Shown here: positions 1 through 11,500 of the stretch, piece by piece
Numbering within the stretch: the first letter of the stretch is position 1
How the letters are laid out: every line of letters begins with the position of its first letter
Source: Isoetes taiwanensis
Taxonomy: Eukaryota > Streptophyta > Lycopodiopsida > Isoetales > Isoetaceae
Length of the DNA stretch: 64,000 nt
Assembly: GCA_021234155.1 (NCBI GenBank)
Contig: JAJEKV010000003.1
Coordinates: 16,970,386 to 17,034,385, forward strand
Direction of reading: 5' to 3'
Position numbers and translations under genes: made by a program
Notes under the pieces: generated by a model
What the model saw: only the letters and a program-made list of their open reading frames with translations
Told to the model about the DNA's origin: nothing
The model's database searches: none

Positions 1-270
1 TGTGCAGATTGAAGCACCTTACAGGAGCGAGAGCAAACAAATTATGACTGAATACGAAGAGGAGGGTGCTGGTTCGGCTGGCAAAGGATGATTCTGTGGA
101 GTGGAATCACTCCCTATGGGCCTAGATTTGGCCCTAAATTGTCCGTCAGTGTAGGCGTCAACGTGGCACCGTTTCATTCCTCCTTGCGTACGTCAGTTTG
201 ACGTCCGTTAGAATGGCAGGCATTTAACGTGAAGAAGCAATTAATGCCTGCGGCACGCAATGATGGCGGC
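1..270. other. Non-coding flank, no gene seen
   Basis: No supported coding region. The stretch contains small perfect inverted repeats, for example ACGTCA-GTT-TGACGT near 191-205 and GGGCC...GGCCC near 118-134. These resemble the hairpin-rich DNA on the far side of the Ulp1-like gene, so both may belong to one mobile element. No terminal inverted repeat joining the two sides could be recognised. Confidence 0.4.
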
Positions 271-322
271 GGATATTCCACGGCATGGAATCACCATCTT
301 GTGATTCCACCGGATGGATGAC
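271..322. repeat. Palindromic units flanking the Ulp1-like gene (distal side)
   Basis: Two units of the palindrome family that forms the 3306-3600 array lie here: ATTCCA-CGGCA-TGGAAT at 275-291, a perfect 6-bp stem, and ATTCCA-CCGGA-TGGATG at 304-320, a weaker one. In the main array the stem is usually ATTCCG/CGGAAT. Here both arms are changed together (G to A on one side, C to T on the other). Their presence on both sides of 726-2941 suggests that the gene sits inside a repeat-bearing mobile element, which is an inference. Confidence 0.55.
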
Positions 323-489
323 AACTTTAGAGATACCATACGAAGGAATCACGAAGCTACATTTTCAACCATTGTTTATTTTGTTAGCCAGAAATTATAA
401 TTTGGTATACATTTTCTAATTTTCTGGTGGTAGTAACTACAGCATATTTGAATATTCACGTTCAAACATTTCGAAACGTTCAAATTCGC

Positions 490-537
490 GCTCAAATACA
501 TTCAAATTCAAATTCAAATTCAAATGAATTCAAATTC
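490..537. repeat. TTCAAA/ATTCAA microsatellite
   Basis: A short run of imperfect CATTCAAATTCAAATTCAAA-type repeats, AT-rich, lying downstream of the minus-strand Ulp1-like gene. No function is visible. Confidence 0.8.
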
Positions 538-725
538 GGTACAGTAGGGAATTCAGATTAAACCCAGCAATGCTGGGATTTTTGCTGTTCTATTCACACG
601 CAATAAAAATTAAGGGCCATTGATCCTTAAACGGGTCAGAGGGCCACCGGTTTCACTCCAATCTTCCTCGGGCAAATGGAAGGTGCTTTTTCTTTGCTGG
701 ACACAGTCAACGAATTTTTGTAGCA

Positions 726-2941
726 TCACTGCAAAGGAGGACCTCGTTTGATCGATTTCAGCACGCCCAAACCATTTGGAAGTATCCACAACCTGCAGCT
801 GGGAAAATTAGCACGAAGTTCGAATAAGATTAGATAAAATTGGACACACAAAATACCCACAGAATGGTCTTTAGTGTTGCACATATCCTGCAGGAACCTC
901 TTGATGAAACAAATCATGTAAATTCCACAATCCTGGGTGTTTTCCTTCTGAGGGACATTCAAAGAGACGCAGAAGGCATTGTGCAATCTCGAGGACTCGA
1001 AATTCCACCTCTTCATAATGTCGGACACGAATCTGTGGCCAAAGGAATGAGAGGAAACAAAAAATGGACCGGAAAGGGGCAGAATTAAACTTACAAAGTG
1101 GCGAAACAGTGCAAGCTCGAGCGCATGCCCGACATTGAATCTAAATGCAGCAACACTGGACAAGGAATTAAGAGCCTCCGGCATGCCTCCTTGTCTGAGA
1201 CCAATATAAATAGGCTCCAATGATTGCTTCAAACAATTGCACAATCGGATTTTCGGGTCAATTGCCCATGAACGGATTTAAAATGGATTCTTTACCTGCT
1301 CACGACTGAGAAGTAATAGAAGCCCATGTTCTGCATCCGCCAATTCTACCTGATAAAGGGTTTGGGTGGGATTAAATTAGCAAACATATCATATGCACCC
1401 GATTGACCTTCCAAACTGTTCTGGAAAAATAGGCCAAAGGCCGCGGGATGCACAAAAACATGCTTGGATTTTTTGTTTTGGGAACGGCATGTATTAAGGC
1501 CCTGCAGAGAGCAATATAGTCAGCGAATCAAAGCATTGAAATGCTTGGGTAGGACTTAGAGCCGTGACTTACAAGAGATAAGCACCGACACACTCTTCAT
1601 TGATTCTGCAATCCACATCACCTCCAGGACCAGGGACTGTCATGGAATCGTGGGCAAAGTTGCCATAGACGCGAAATTCTGTTGCTGATGATTTCTTACC
1701 CACTCGAATGGCTGTGTTGCATAGTGTCAGTGGGTATTTGAATGTGAAGTCACAGGTCCAGCTCCTGGAAAGAAGACTTGATTGATAAGAAAACACGAAA
1801 TTAAAAAAGCTGGCTTCCAGCCTATGCATCATGGGGATCTCAATTAAGGTGCCCTCCTCTTTCTATGAAGCTCTGGGGTCGGGGAAACCTGCTGATTGAA
1901 TTGCCTCACGCAAACCCTGAATGTAAATGGATGTTTCAAACACTATGTGGTTAGGGGCTATGCAGTCCTCTGTTTTTTTTTTGCCCCTCTCTTCTTTCTT
2001 GGAGTTCTTGCTGAAATCATCATTCTCTACATGAGTTTGCTCTCTGGATAAAGAAATCTCGGCCCTCATCTCTTCAACTGTCAAACCAAACATGCTGGCG
2101 ATCTTTTTTCTAATTGCTTCCCTCTTCTTCTCCTCCAGAGTTTCCTCTACCGTCCGCCTTATCTCCACCTGTTGATTGACCCAGCAGTCCTTATAGCCGG
2201 ATTAAGAAGTTTGTGCTCAATCTGCTCATCTGCCATAGCTTCGGCCCTTCGATTGGCCCTCACCAAAACTCGTCTAAGATTGTGCTGCTATAAATAATCT
2301 TCATCCGCCCTCCGCTCCAGCTTGACCAATTCAAAGTTTCTCTTCCTCCTGCTCATTTCTGGAGCAATTGGTTTCCTACCTCTTGCGACTGCTGGCAGCT
2401 TGTAATCATTGGTCATGCAATGCTTAGTGAGTCTGTGGATCTCCAGATCCCATTTTTTTGAGTAACTACTGCTGCACCCACCGAATAAATAATACAATCG
2501 GCCATTTCCCCCATCCAATTTTCAGTTTGGGATTTCATCATCCATATATCCGGCATTTTCTCGAGGAGGGTTCTCCACGGCATCCTCCCCGAAATCTATT
2601 TTAGGTTCCTTGCAATCAACTTTTTCTTCTGAATCCTTGCAATCAGCCTTTTCTTTACCTGCTGCCGGAACGGACCTCGGGGATACTGAGGGCTCCCCCC
2701 AAATACCTGGAAATAACTCGGCCGCTCGATTATTAGCCTTAGCCTCCACAGATAGAAGATCCGCCATGGGACCTGCGCCTCCAACTGCCCTAAAACCTGA
2801 AGCAAATTTAGGAGGGAAGTCCACCTCCGAATCGACCTGTTCTTCCTGCAAGGGATTGTTGGCAGGGAAGATGAAAGCCGAATTAGCAGAAGTTTCTGCC
2901 TGGAAGTTCTCATTAATTGAGGTTCCAAGGCTCTGATCCAT
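726..2941 (-). CDS. Multi-exon Ulp1-like (C48-type) cysteine protease gene or remnant
   Basis: The 3'-terminal exon (minus strand, about 726-1041) encodes VPQKENTQDCGIYMICF. This matches the C-terminal catalytic Gln/Cys block of Ulp1/SENP SUMO proteases (consensus PQQ.N..DCG...), so the Cys of DCG is the likely nucleophile. Upstream open segments on the same strand at 1086-1244, 1569-1832, 1863-2168, 2288-2518 and 2522-2941 are joined by plausible splice sites, for example an acceptor CAG before FVSDIMKRW and a donor GAGCAG/GTAAAG near 1309. The first ATG that opens a long acidic segment is at 2939-2941 (MDQSLG). About 1863-2168 encodes a charged, probably coiled segment (EETLEEKKREAIRKK). 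The catalytic His-Trp block was not found with confidence, so the gene may be decayed. Ulp1-like genes are common cargo of plant Mutator-like elements, and the flanking palindromes fit a mobile origin. The full exon structure is uncertain. Confidence 0.5.
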
Positions 2942-3305
2942 CTGAACAGAGGGTTGCGATAAAAAAAGGGACAAGAATTCGAGCGAGAGGAATGGAAGCA
3001 CCGGAACGAAGCTCTGAGATAGAATTCTGGTAAAACACAGAGAAAGGGATTTGTTGACGCACAACTAATTCCTTCGGACAGGATCACTATCCTTTACGGT
3101 ACGGCAATGACTCTGCAATCATTCCCCTTGTCAGATAGCAGTGTACAGCTAATAATGGCCGGCGTCCGGCATTGAATTCAAAAGTTCCTTCGAAAGCTGG
3201 ACCCTGAATTTAAATAGGCTTTTTATATAAAATAGCCACGGATATCCCATGCCGACATTGGCGAGGACGGCCTGGATGTGTCCTTCAATCCCGTTGATTC
3301 ACAGT

Positions 3306-3600
3306 ATGGTGATTCCGCCGGGAGGAATTACATTGCGGTGATTACGCCGGACGTAATTGTATTTTTTGTGATTCCGCCGGGAGGAATTGCATTTTGGTGA
3401 TTCCGCCGGGCGGAATTGCATTTTGGTGATTCCGCCGGACGGAATTATATTTTGGTTATTCCGCTGAGCGGAATTTATATTTTGGTTATTCTGCCGAACG
3501 GAATTCCATTGTGGTGATTCTGTCTGGTGGAATTGCAAATCGGTGATTCCGCCTAACGGAATAGTTCACGTGGTGATTCCACCAGGCGGATATCGTACAG
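3306..3600. repeat. Tandem array of ten 29-30 bp palindromic units
   Basis: Unit starts fall at about 3311, 3340, 3370, 3399, 3428, 3457, 3487, 3516, 3545 and 3575. Each unit holds a palindromic core related to ATTCCGCCGGGCGGAAT followed by AT-rich DNA (TGCATTTTGGTG). Several cores have changes in both arms that keep pairing: ATTACG/CGTAAT at 3341-3357 against the usual ATTCCG/CGGAAT, and ATTCCGC-TGA-GCGGAAT in the sixth unit. The array lies about 365 bp upstream of the start of the minus-strand Ulp1-like gene. It could be a subterminal repeat block of a DNA transposon (binding sites for a transposase) or a promoter-proximal repeat. Confidence 0.85.
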
Positions 3601-4305
3601 TATTCCCTCTCGTAGAATCCACCCGTTGTGATTCCGCGGGGAGGTATAAAACGGACGGCCAGGATGCACTTGCAGACGGACGGCTGCGATCCATCAGAGA
3701 GTACGTCTGACTGTCAGGTACGGATAACGGGGCTTCCGGAACGGATCCCGTTCCCGGAGGGTCTGTGATTCAGCGGGAGAGTATTCACCGCGATGGAATC
3801 ATCAAAACCAGGGTAAAGCTATTTTCACCATGTGCGTGAGGTGTACTTGATGTTGCATTAGCAATGAAGTACGTCATTCAATAAAAAAAAAAAATTATAC
3901 ATATTCTAATGCATCATCCTAAAAGAATTATATATGTTAAGATAAAATAATATAATTCCCACTAAAACCACCTTTTGTTTGGGTGCAATTTCATATGAGG
4001 GCCTACGTAGGGTCGCGCGAGCCTTTTTTCTCTCCTCCCTATAATTGTATAATACATGCATTAAATTAAAACCATTTTATATATATGTTTCAAACTATGG
4101 TATCCAGTGATCTCGTCATATATATGCCTCAAAACAAGAATCGCTATCTATGGCCCAAAGTGAGGCATACTGTGAATCTGCCCATCCAACAGGTCTTGAT
4201 ATCCAAATGCACCCCTTATATAAATATCTAGTATCTAGTATAATAACATGGTTTCCCTTTGTATTTTTATATGCTTTTCAATATGGTCTTGTCTTTGAAG
4301 AGAAG
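3601..4305. other. Non-coding, a few more palindrome remnants then AT-rich DNA
   Basis: Up to about 3800 there are scattered ATTCC/GGAAT motifs related to the array. From about 3870 the DNA is AT-rich with poly(A) and TATATATA-like stretches. No supported coding region was found. Confidence 0.45.
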
Positions 4306-4359
4306 CTGGTTTTCAATGGGACCTTTGGTTGCCTGGTTTTCAATGGGACCTTTGGTTGC
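4306..4359. repeat. Perfect 27-bp tandem duplication
   Basis: The 27-bp unit beginning CTGGTTTTCAATGGGACC occurs twice in direct succession (4306-4332 and 4333-4359). The length is a multiple of three, but the open frames across it are short and not recognised as a gene. Confidence 0.85.
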
Positions 4360-4505
4360 TTTATCCGAATGCATTGCGTTGCTTGTGGCCAAGGATGGAT
4401 TAGCCACATTATACTGCAATACATGTGAACGTCATCTCTATTTTTCTTTGAAATTTTTGGCTATTCTTTGAAAAATGTAGCTACGACGGAATATCTAGCA
4501 TAATG

Positions 4506-5927
4506 TCTAATACTCTATTCTTTATTTCGTTGTTTTGAGGCACTTAAGAGAAGGCAACAATCAGTTCAAGAAGATAAGCATCCTTGAAGGTAAGATAGCA
4601 GCCTAAGGCTTAGGCTTGGATTTGCTCCTCTGGCAATTGTCATGGTTATTTACAGAAGTTGTTGTAGCTAATGCAGTTTGCTAATCCATGTGAGCTTCAA
4701 ATTTTAGGCGAGCCCTACAATATGTTAGATTTTTGACATTGTAATAAATCTTAGTTTCAATTTGATCTCCTTAAAATCTATAAATTTCCTGCGTTTGTTC
4801 ATCTATATAGCATCGGGATGCTTGATATTCTGCCAAAGCACTACAGTCATCTAGTTCGCATCCTTCTTCAAATATGCCTTTGTGGTTCTTCATCAAATAG
4901 CAAAGGTTAGAGATGCCCAGATAAAGCATATTTGTTATGTTGTCCCTGCTTGAATGTTATGGTGTTGATTCTAGCCTAGTAGAAGATGGTTCTGACCATC
5001 TAGTTTATGGGGACCATCAAAAGGAGTTTATATTTGTTTGTCAGAAGATATATAAGGAGAATGGATTCTAAGTCAAAGGTACCATATATGCTTACTATAA
5101 TTTTATCTTGCTTTATAATGTAAAATAGACTAGTTGGGATTGTCATGACTATAAACATCTATTTTTATTTTATTTTTATTTGTTTTGAGGGTAAGATTTA
5201 TATTTTTTATTGATATATAAATGGTACAATGCCCTTACTCACCCAAATAGTGAAGAGCATAGTAAGAACACAACCAGCTAAAGCAATACTTTATAGGAGC
5301 TCTCTCAACCTCTTCCTTACTCATTAGTACTGTAGGTTCCAAAAAAGTACTACAGCAATGGCCACAGCCTCTTCCCAACATCCAAGTACTATGGAAGATA
5401 ATTCCTCAATTTCCTACAATCAGCTACTTATGTAAACACCATCATGCCCCACTAACCTCAAAAACAACTGACCCTGAGATAAATCAATTAAAACTTGCTC
5501 ATGTAAGTTACCACAAACAACATTGCTATGCCAAGGACTCCACTCCGCTACTACACCCAGAGATAAAATTCCCATAAAGATCCTCCCTCCAAAAGTTGCA
5601 ATTGTTCAGGTGATGACTAATAGAAGAATACCACCTAGCTACCACCACAAACACCTGTGTTGGAATTAAGAACCAAGTGTAGTCCATCTGCATCTAACTC
5701 CAATAGGCTTGTCCCCTACTAGTGCCAAGCATACGTACAATAGAAGCCTCCCGTCTTCTAAAGACATATAGCCCTCCACATACCACTGTTTACAATGCCA
5801 TCGATACAAAAGCTTCTTCTAGCTGGGATAGAAGATCACGGGCCTAACTGGAACCCATCTAAGGAATTGCTTCAGAATGAGCACATGAAAGGTGGACACA
5901 GATGACCCACTCAAGACCTAGCATTAG
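4506..5927. repeat. Duplicated flank, copy 1
   Basis: The segment reappears at 15031-16420. The first roughly 840 bases look identical by eye. From about 5346 to 5700 the copies differ by clustered substitutions and short indels, after which they become alike again. No supported coding region. Pieces of the minus strand read like a decayed retroelement but were not identified. The left edge shares only GTCTAATAC with the DNA before the second copy, so the boundary looks like a microhomology junction. Confidence 0.9.
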
Positions 5928-6909
5928 TGTGACGTTCCAGGGAAATATGCGCCATAAATACGTATATTTCTGGGTCCGTCACTATATAAGTCTACCTTCA
6001 TAGCCTTGTATACCATAGATTAGTGGCATAGGGTGCATAGCTAAGTTATTCATATAACTTAGCAACCTTAGGTTAAGACCATTTTCCACGTGGCCTTAAC
6101 CTATTGGGCACCCGCCACACGGAACCACCCTATTGGAGCCATGTGGCATAACATGTCAACCCTAACCTATAAAGACCTAAACCCTAACCCTAGGCCTCTT
6201 TTCTGGCTCCAATAGTCTGGGAACCTTCTTCGCGCTCGAAACTCCGTTTCGAGAATCGTCTGCTGTGGCACAACATAGCATAGCAGCCCCTAGAGCGTGA
6301 GCGCATCAGCAGGAGTGGGAGCTACCTCGAACACCTCGAAGACCATGGAGACGCCGGGAGCAGGGAAGATTTCTTCGGGAGCAGGTATTTTGGCATAGAG
6401 TTCTTGGTAGATCATCTGGAAGTTAGGATTCCAGATGAGTTAGCATCTCATGTCTCTAGTAGAGCCATTCTAGAGCCCTCAGTTTAGATCTTAAACCCTA
6501 ATCAATGAACCCTAAATGTAAGTTAGATACATATGATTAGGTTTAGATATTATTCGTATTATTATGATGTTACGTTATATGTGATGTTCATTGATCATGT
6601 TTGCTCCTCTTGTATTGGGAAGGGGGGGTAGAGACCTAGTAGCCATTACTTAGTGATGCTCCTAGTTTAGACCCGTTAGTTCCTATTATCATGCGGCCTG
6701 TGCATAGGAACCCATCGGGCTACAGGGGCTATGATATGACTCAGCACTACATAATGGGGCTAGAGGCGAGACGGAGGGAGGGTCCCTGCTGAACGCAGCT
6801 ACTGGGGACCCCATAGTGGGCTAGGCTTATGGCCGGTCACTTCGAGTGGGCCGGGCATGGGTCCGACACCTCCTGGAGCAATGGTGTCGCCTTGCCTCTC
6901 AAGAGCTGC
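5928..6909 (-). mobile_element. LTR A fragment, copy 1
   Basis: It begins with TGTGACGTTCCAGGG, an LTR-type terminus (TG with a TGTGACG inverted end), preceded by ATTAG. A diverged relative occurs at 60090-61408 and a close copy at 16421-17404. Element B interrupts it after GCTGC at 6905-6909. Its continuation is seen after the second copy at 18988. The orientation is inferred from similarity of its end to that of LTR B. Confidence 0.65.
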
Positions 6910-8500
6910 TGTGACGCTCCCTGAACATATACGACCCTCGGACGTATACATACGGGGACTTTCCCCTCCCATGGCGACCAACTCGCCATGAGCAGGGCCC
7001 TCCGTCTATTTCGGGCCATCTATGATATGATGCCCGAAAGAAGGACACGAAGGGGTCATTCGGCCCACGCCTTCAATGGGGCTCCTACGTCGCGGAAGCG
7101 TGAATACATGTTAGCACACATCATAAATCATATATAAATAACCACCACGAAGGGTGGCACATCCATCCAAGTACCAACGACAAAGAATATGCACCTAAAC
7201 CTAAGAAAACACCCCAAACCCCAGGTTCTACCCCGGTTCAGACTCCGATGAGGATGGACTGACGGCTCGGCCTCAAGAGATCAACAGACAGAGGTATAAC
7301 CTGGCGTTGGCTGGCATAGAACATCGGCTAGGGTTGTCCACTCCATCCGCCCCTCCCGGCACACTTTGCGATGAGTCCAATCACGCTATGGCGCCACTAT
7401 AGCCTTCCCGATATCACCTGCGGACTCAAGGTATCACCCTTCGAGCCTACTACGGGGTTCATGAAGTCCCGTCCGATGAGGCAGGCCGGGGAAGCGCCCC
7501 CTTCCGGGATCACAAAGGTTCCATGGGTGGACTAGAGAATACGCGTGCCGCATCAGCGACCCCCGCATCCGTACCCAACTTACTCGCCCTAAATCTACTC
7601 AAAGTGCAAGGTGCCCCATGCGGGTCACACCAACTACACCCAGGGAGTGTCAGACCCATACCCGGCCTGGATCGCGCCTAGCTCACTGGCCGGCTAGTAG
7701 GCCTAGTCCACCTGTAGGAGTCTCGGGAGCCTTTTATGTTCGTGCAAGACCCCACCCCCACTTCACCACTTGTGTCCCTTGTTTGGTGCTAAGTCACTCC
7801 ATAGCATCCACGACTTCGGTGGGCTCTTGTGCACAGGCCGCATCTAATGGGAATAATACAGGGCTCTATCTAGGAGCATACTACAATACATGGGCTCAGA
7901 GGTCTCTACCCCCCGTAATCCCCCATATCCGGAGTGCTAACTAAGCAAAGAACTACTAAACCATCAACCAAAGCACGTCAATGAGACTAGAGATAAGAAT
8001 ACTCACCATATCAATCAAGGGTTAGTCTAACGGGTAAACCCACGAGAGAAAACAGAGAGAACACACCACGAGAGAGGTGCTATGCTATAAATCAACAAAG
8101 TAACCTCTTGACTAACCACAAATCGGGTCTTGGGCTGCTCCATCTCGACTAACCGGAAGGGCTCCATCTCGCTGCTGCTCCTCCTCCATCCCCAATTGCT
8201 CCCAATTCGAATTGGGGCACAAAAGCCCTAATTTGGGTGTCCAAAATGGAAACCCTACCTTGCCCAATCGATTTGGGCCAGGTGGCATGTCATAAATTAA
8301 CTAATTTCGTATTTTAGCCCTTTTTAATATTAGGATAAGCCCTAAATTCGAATTAGGGTTTTGGTTAGGTTTCCACTTTATAATTTAATTATTAACATAG
8401 CTAACCATAGCCTATGAATAATTAATGTGCCATTAATTATTCATAGTGACGTGTCACGTATTTATACTTAAATATGCGTATAAATATGTGGAACGTCACA
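6910..8500 (-). repeat. LTR of element B (3' LTR)
   Basis: About 1.59 kb. On the minus strand it opens TGTGACGTTCCACAT and closes GGGAGCGTCACA, so it has TG...CA ends and a TGTGACG terminal inverted repeat. It includes small palindromes near the ends. Open frames inside it (for example around 7618-7944) recur in all LTR copies with frame changes and have no codon-level support, so they are not called as genes. Confidence 0.8.
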
Positions 8501-8513
8501 TTCTCCCCACCTT
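8501..8513 (-). other. Polypurine tract of element B
   Basis: The minus strand reads AAGGTGGGGAGAA directly before the LTR terminus TGTGACG. This is the classical position and composition of the plus-strand primer of gypsy-type elements. Confidence 0.75.
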
Positions 8514-11500
8514 AAAAATGATGCTGTCCTCAGCATCAAGACTACTCTTGTTGCAGGGCACACATCATACATTGGAAGGAAATCTCCCCTCCTTAAAGAG
8601 ATAGCGTGAGATTATAAGTCACACAGACGTTGTCATGTTCAAAGTGATCAAGTTTGAAATGACTTGTAATGTGCAATTTATAACTTTAGGATATAAGTGG
8701 TAGAGGCATAGATCAGACATGATCATTGGTTAGGACTGTAAAAGTGAACACAGTCTCCTTTGTTTCATTAAATGGTGGCGAAGTTTACGCCTATCTATTT
8801 TAGAAATCGTTCCTTCTATACATACGTGTAATCGATTATATATTAAAGATAGGTATAGATATAAAGAACTGCTATTTGTTGTTATATTATAATACAGAGT
8901 TATTAACCTCACGCTGTTTAGTAGAAAGTCATTCTAAGGATATTAACTTGTGTGTGTAGGTGTATTATATTCCGCTTCACTTTGTAATTCATTTCATTAC
9001 AGCCATCCCTACTTTAATTTTGTAGCAAATTTTTGTTTTCCTATTTTTGTTCTGAGTTTTTAAGAATTGTGATGTTCCTATCCTCGATTATTTAATAGGT
9101 CCTTGACAGCTATACTTATCCTTTAATACAACTATATATTATCTTTGTATCGATACAGTCTTACCTATATACTTTAATATTAAGTACGCATGAGGCGTTG
9201 TTCATGACTTATTATTCATAACCTTGTTATAACCTAATCTAAGTCTCGTTATTCCCTCCTAAGTTTGTGTAAGACATACATACTTATCTACTTTAATTAT
9301 ATTTGATTATGTGTATAAATAGCTTCGCTCCTTTTTCGATTATCTTTAATCTTTCCACACTCACACTCTCTATCTTTAGCATAGATTACAATCGATGAGG
9401 ACACATATTAATTCATTGGTTATGTTTATAGACCCGATATCCTTACATTTGAATTACTTATTTATCCTATTGCTATTTTCGTAAATTTATCACACATACG
9501 GACACTGCTATATTTACAGGGCACAGGTACAGCTGACATATATATTCGACATAATTGGTACCGCCCCGGTCGGTATCCGGCGATCTTATGGCTATGCAAT
9601 CGTCCCCTATATCACGTAAGGCCGTTGTGACTATGGTGTATCGTGTGTGTATTCCGAGGAGTAACTCCGCGTTGGTATATGTGTACTAGGACCATTTAAT
9701 AATAAAACATAACTAAAAGAAGATAGGATACATACTAGAGATGAAACATGTCCACAAGGAACTTAGGTTGGCATTTGCCCCTGTGGAAGTTATGGACCGA
9801 GCTTGAGGGCGAAAGGCAAAGTAAGGTTAGTGGTGTCGAAACCACAACATGTGTATGGTACTAGATAACCAAGTTGGGGGCATAAGTTGGGCAAAGTATG
9901 AATATAGCTAGATGTCGATGTCGACCAAGTTACATAGGAGTCTAGACTTAGGGTTGGTGCACACATGTTACTATATCATATAATAACAACGTAGCGGTCC
10001 TGGATGTAGGATTTAGAATATTCGTACAAGGCAAGGGAAATATTACTTGACAAAGTTTAAAGAATGAGCGTAATGATATGCTTATATACAAAGGTATTGG
10101 TTTGGGTATACTTTACCAGAGATAAGCATTCAAGCTATCCCAATGGTTAGAGTTGACTATCTTAGATACGTCGTACTAAGGGATATGACAAGAGTTTAAA
10201 TAAGTGAGAATAGCTAGAGTAAGTCCAAAGATATCACGGTGATGTTACATTCCAAAAACATCCCGAGGATGGTTGGAACGGTGTTGGAGTAAACGATAAT
10301 GAGAGCTTAGCTACTCAAAGGTTCTAGATACCAATGAATTACTTCATTGTTATAATCTGAGAGCATTTATTTGGTCTTGGAAATAAAAAGATGTATAAGA
10401 TATCGCATCCCCCTGATGGAAGAAAAGAAGGAGTACGATGACTTTGACGATTATACTTTTAGGGATAACCGAGAAGAGGGCAATACACAGCAATTCTAAG
10501 TCCCGATAAAAATCAAGGCGAGGGGTGTAGATCAAAGGGTTAGATTACATAGACCGGTAGTCCATATAGTCAAGAGTTACCCTACACGGGGAACAATTCT
10601 AGGTAGTGAAGTAGAAGCCGGAGGATCCGTTGCCTTGAGGTATAGACCCGTTAGAGGTTATGACTTTGAAACTCTTAAGAGGATAAGGAATTGGATAATC
10701 ATATGGCGGTTACTAACGAAGATTGAAACATTGGATTTTCCTATTACAAGACCAGGAGGGTTGAGTGTCTCCACTTCAGTATGAGGGAGTCAAAGACGGC
10801 AGCATTTGAAGCTGATCAAAAGCTGAAGTCGACCTGATAACTTAATAACAATAGGTTAATTGTAACTAAGTATGGATGGTATGGAACACAAAGGATCCCT
10901 AGTGAAATAAGCCTTTAGAAAAGCTCCTTATTTGGGGTAGCAAATCCAACATAGAGTTGGCCACTACCCAGTTGGAAAGTCGGTGGCTCAGCCACATTAT
11001 AAAGGTAGATAGGCAATAGGTTTGTTTCAAGGAACTACCAAGCTTACACTTTAGCTAGGTTAGAGCAGAGCTCTAGCATTGTGGGATGTGGAGATATGTT
11101 TATTATGTACATACCATGTACAGATACGATAAACATCTCAGGGAGGTAATTTAGGTGGCGACGCAAGGACAGAAAGACGAAGGTATCCTAAAGTTACTGA
11201 GGAAGGATCTGGAGATACGTTCGAAATGTGCAAAGTTGGCACTTGAAATAAATGTCAACGGCCAATAGACCCGTAGGGAATAGCAGTTACATGCTAAATG
11301 TTCGAATGTGTCTTGCATAGACACCTAAGACTAGCTTTCCCACATGATCCATACCTTGGATCAGGCAGAGGTGACGCCATGGGTTACATGGGGGTGCAAG
11401 TTAACATATACAGGACTCGAACATTGATACAAGCCTGGGTTATATTAAACGTAGGTAAATGTAGAAAGGCGCACAAAATACAAGGCAAGCACCTTGATGA

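Noticed and set aside
3306-3600. Regular 29-30 bp spacing suggests a CRISPR array
   Set aside because: Units are contiguous and similar throughout, with no unique spacers, and the window is clearly eukaryotic.
6168-6200. CCTAAACCCTAACCCTAGG as interstitial telomere repeat
   Set aside because: Only about two units, present identically in each LTR A copy, so it is part of the LTR and not a telomere relic.
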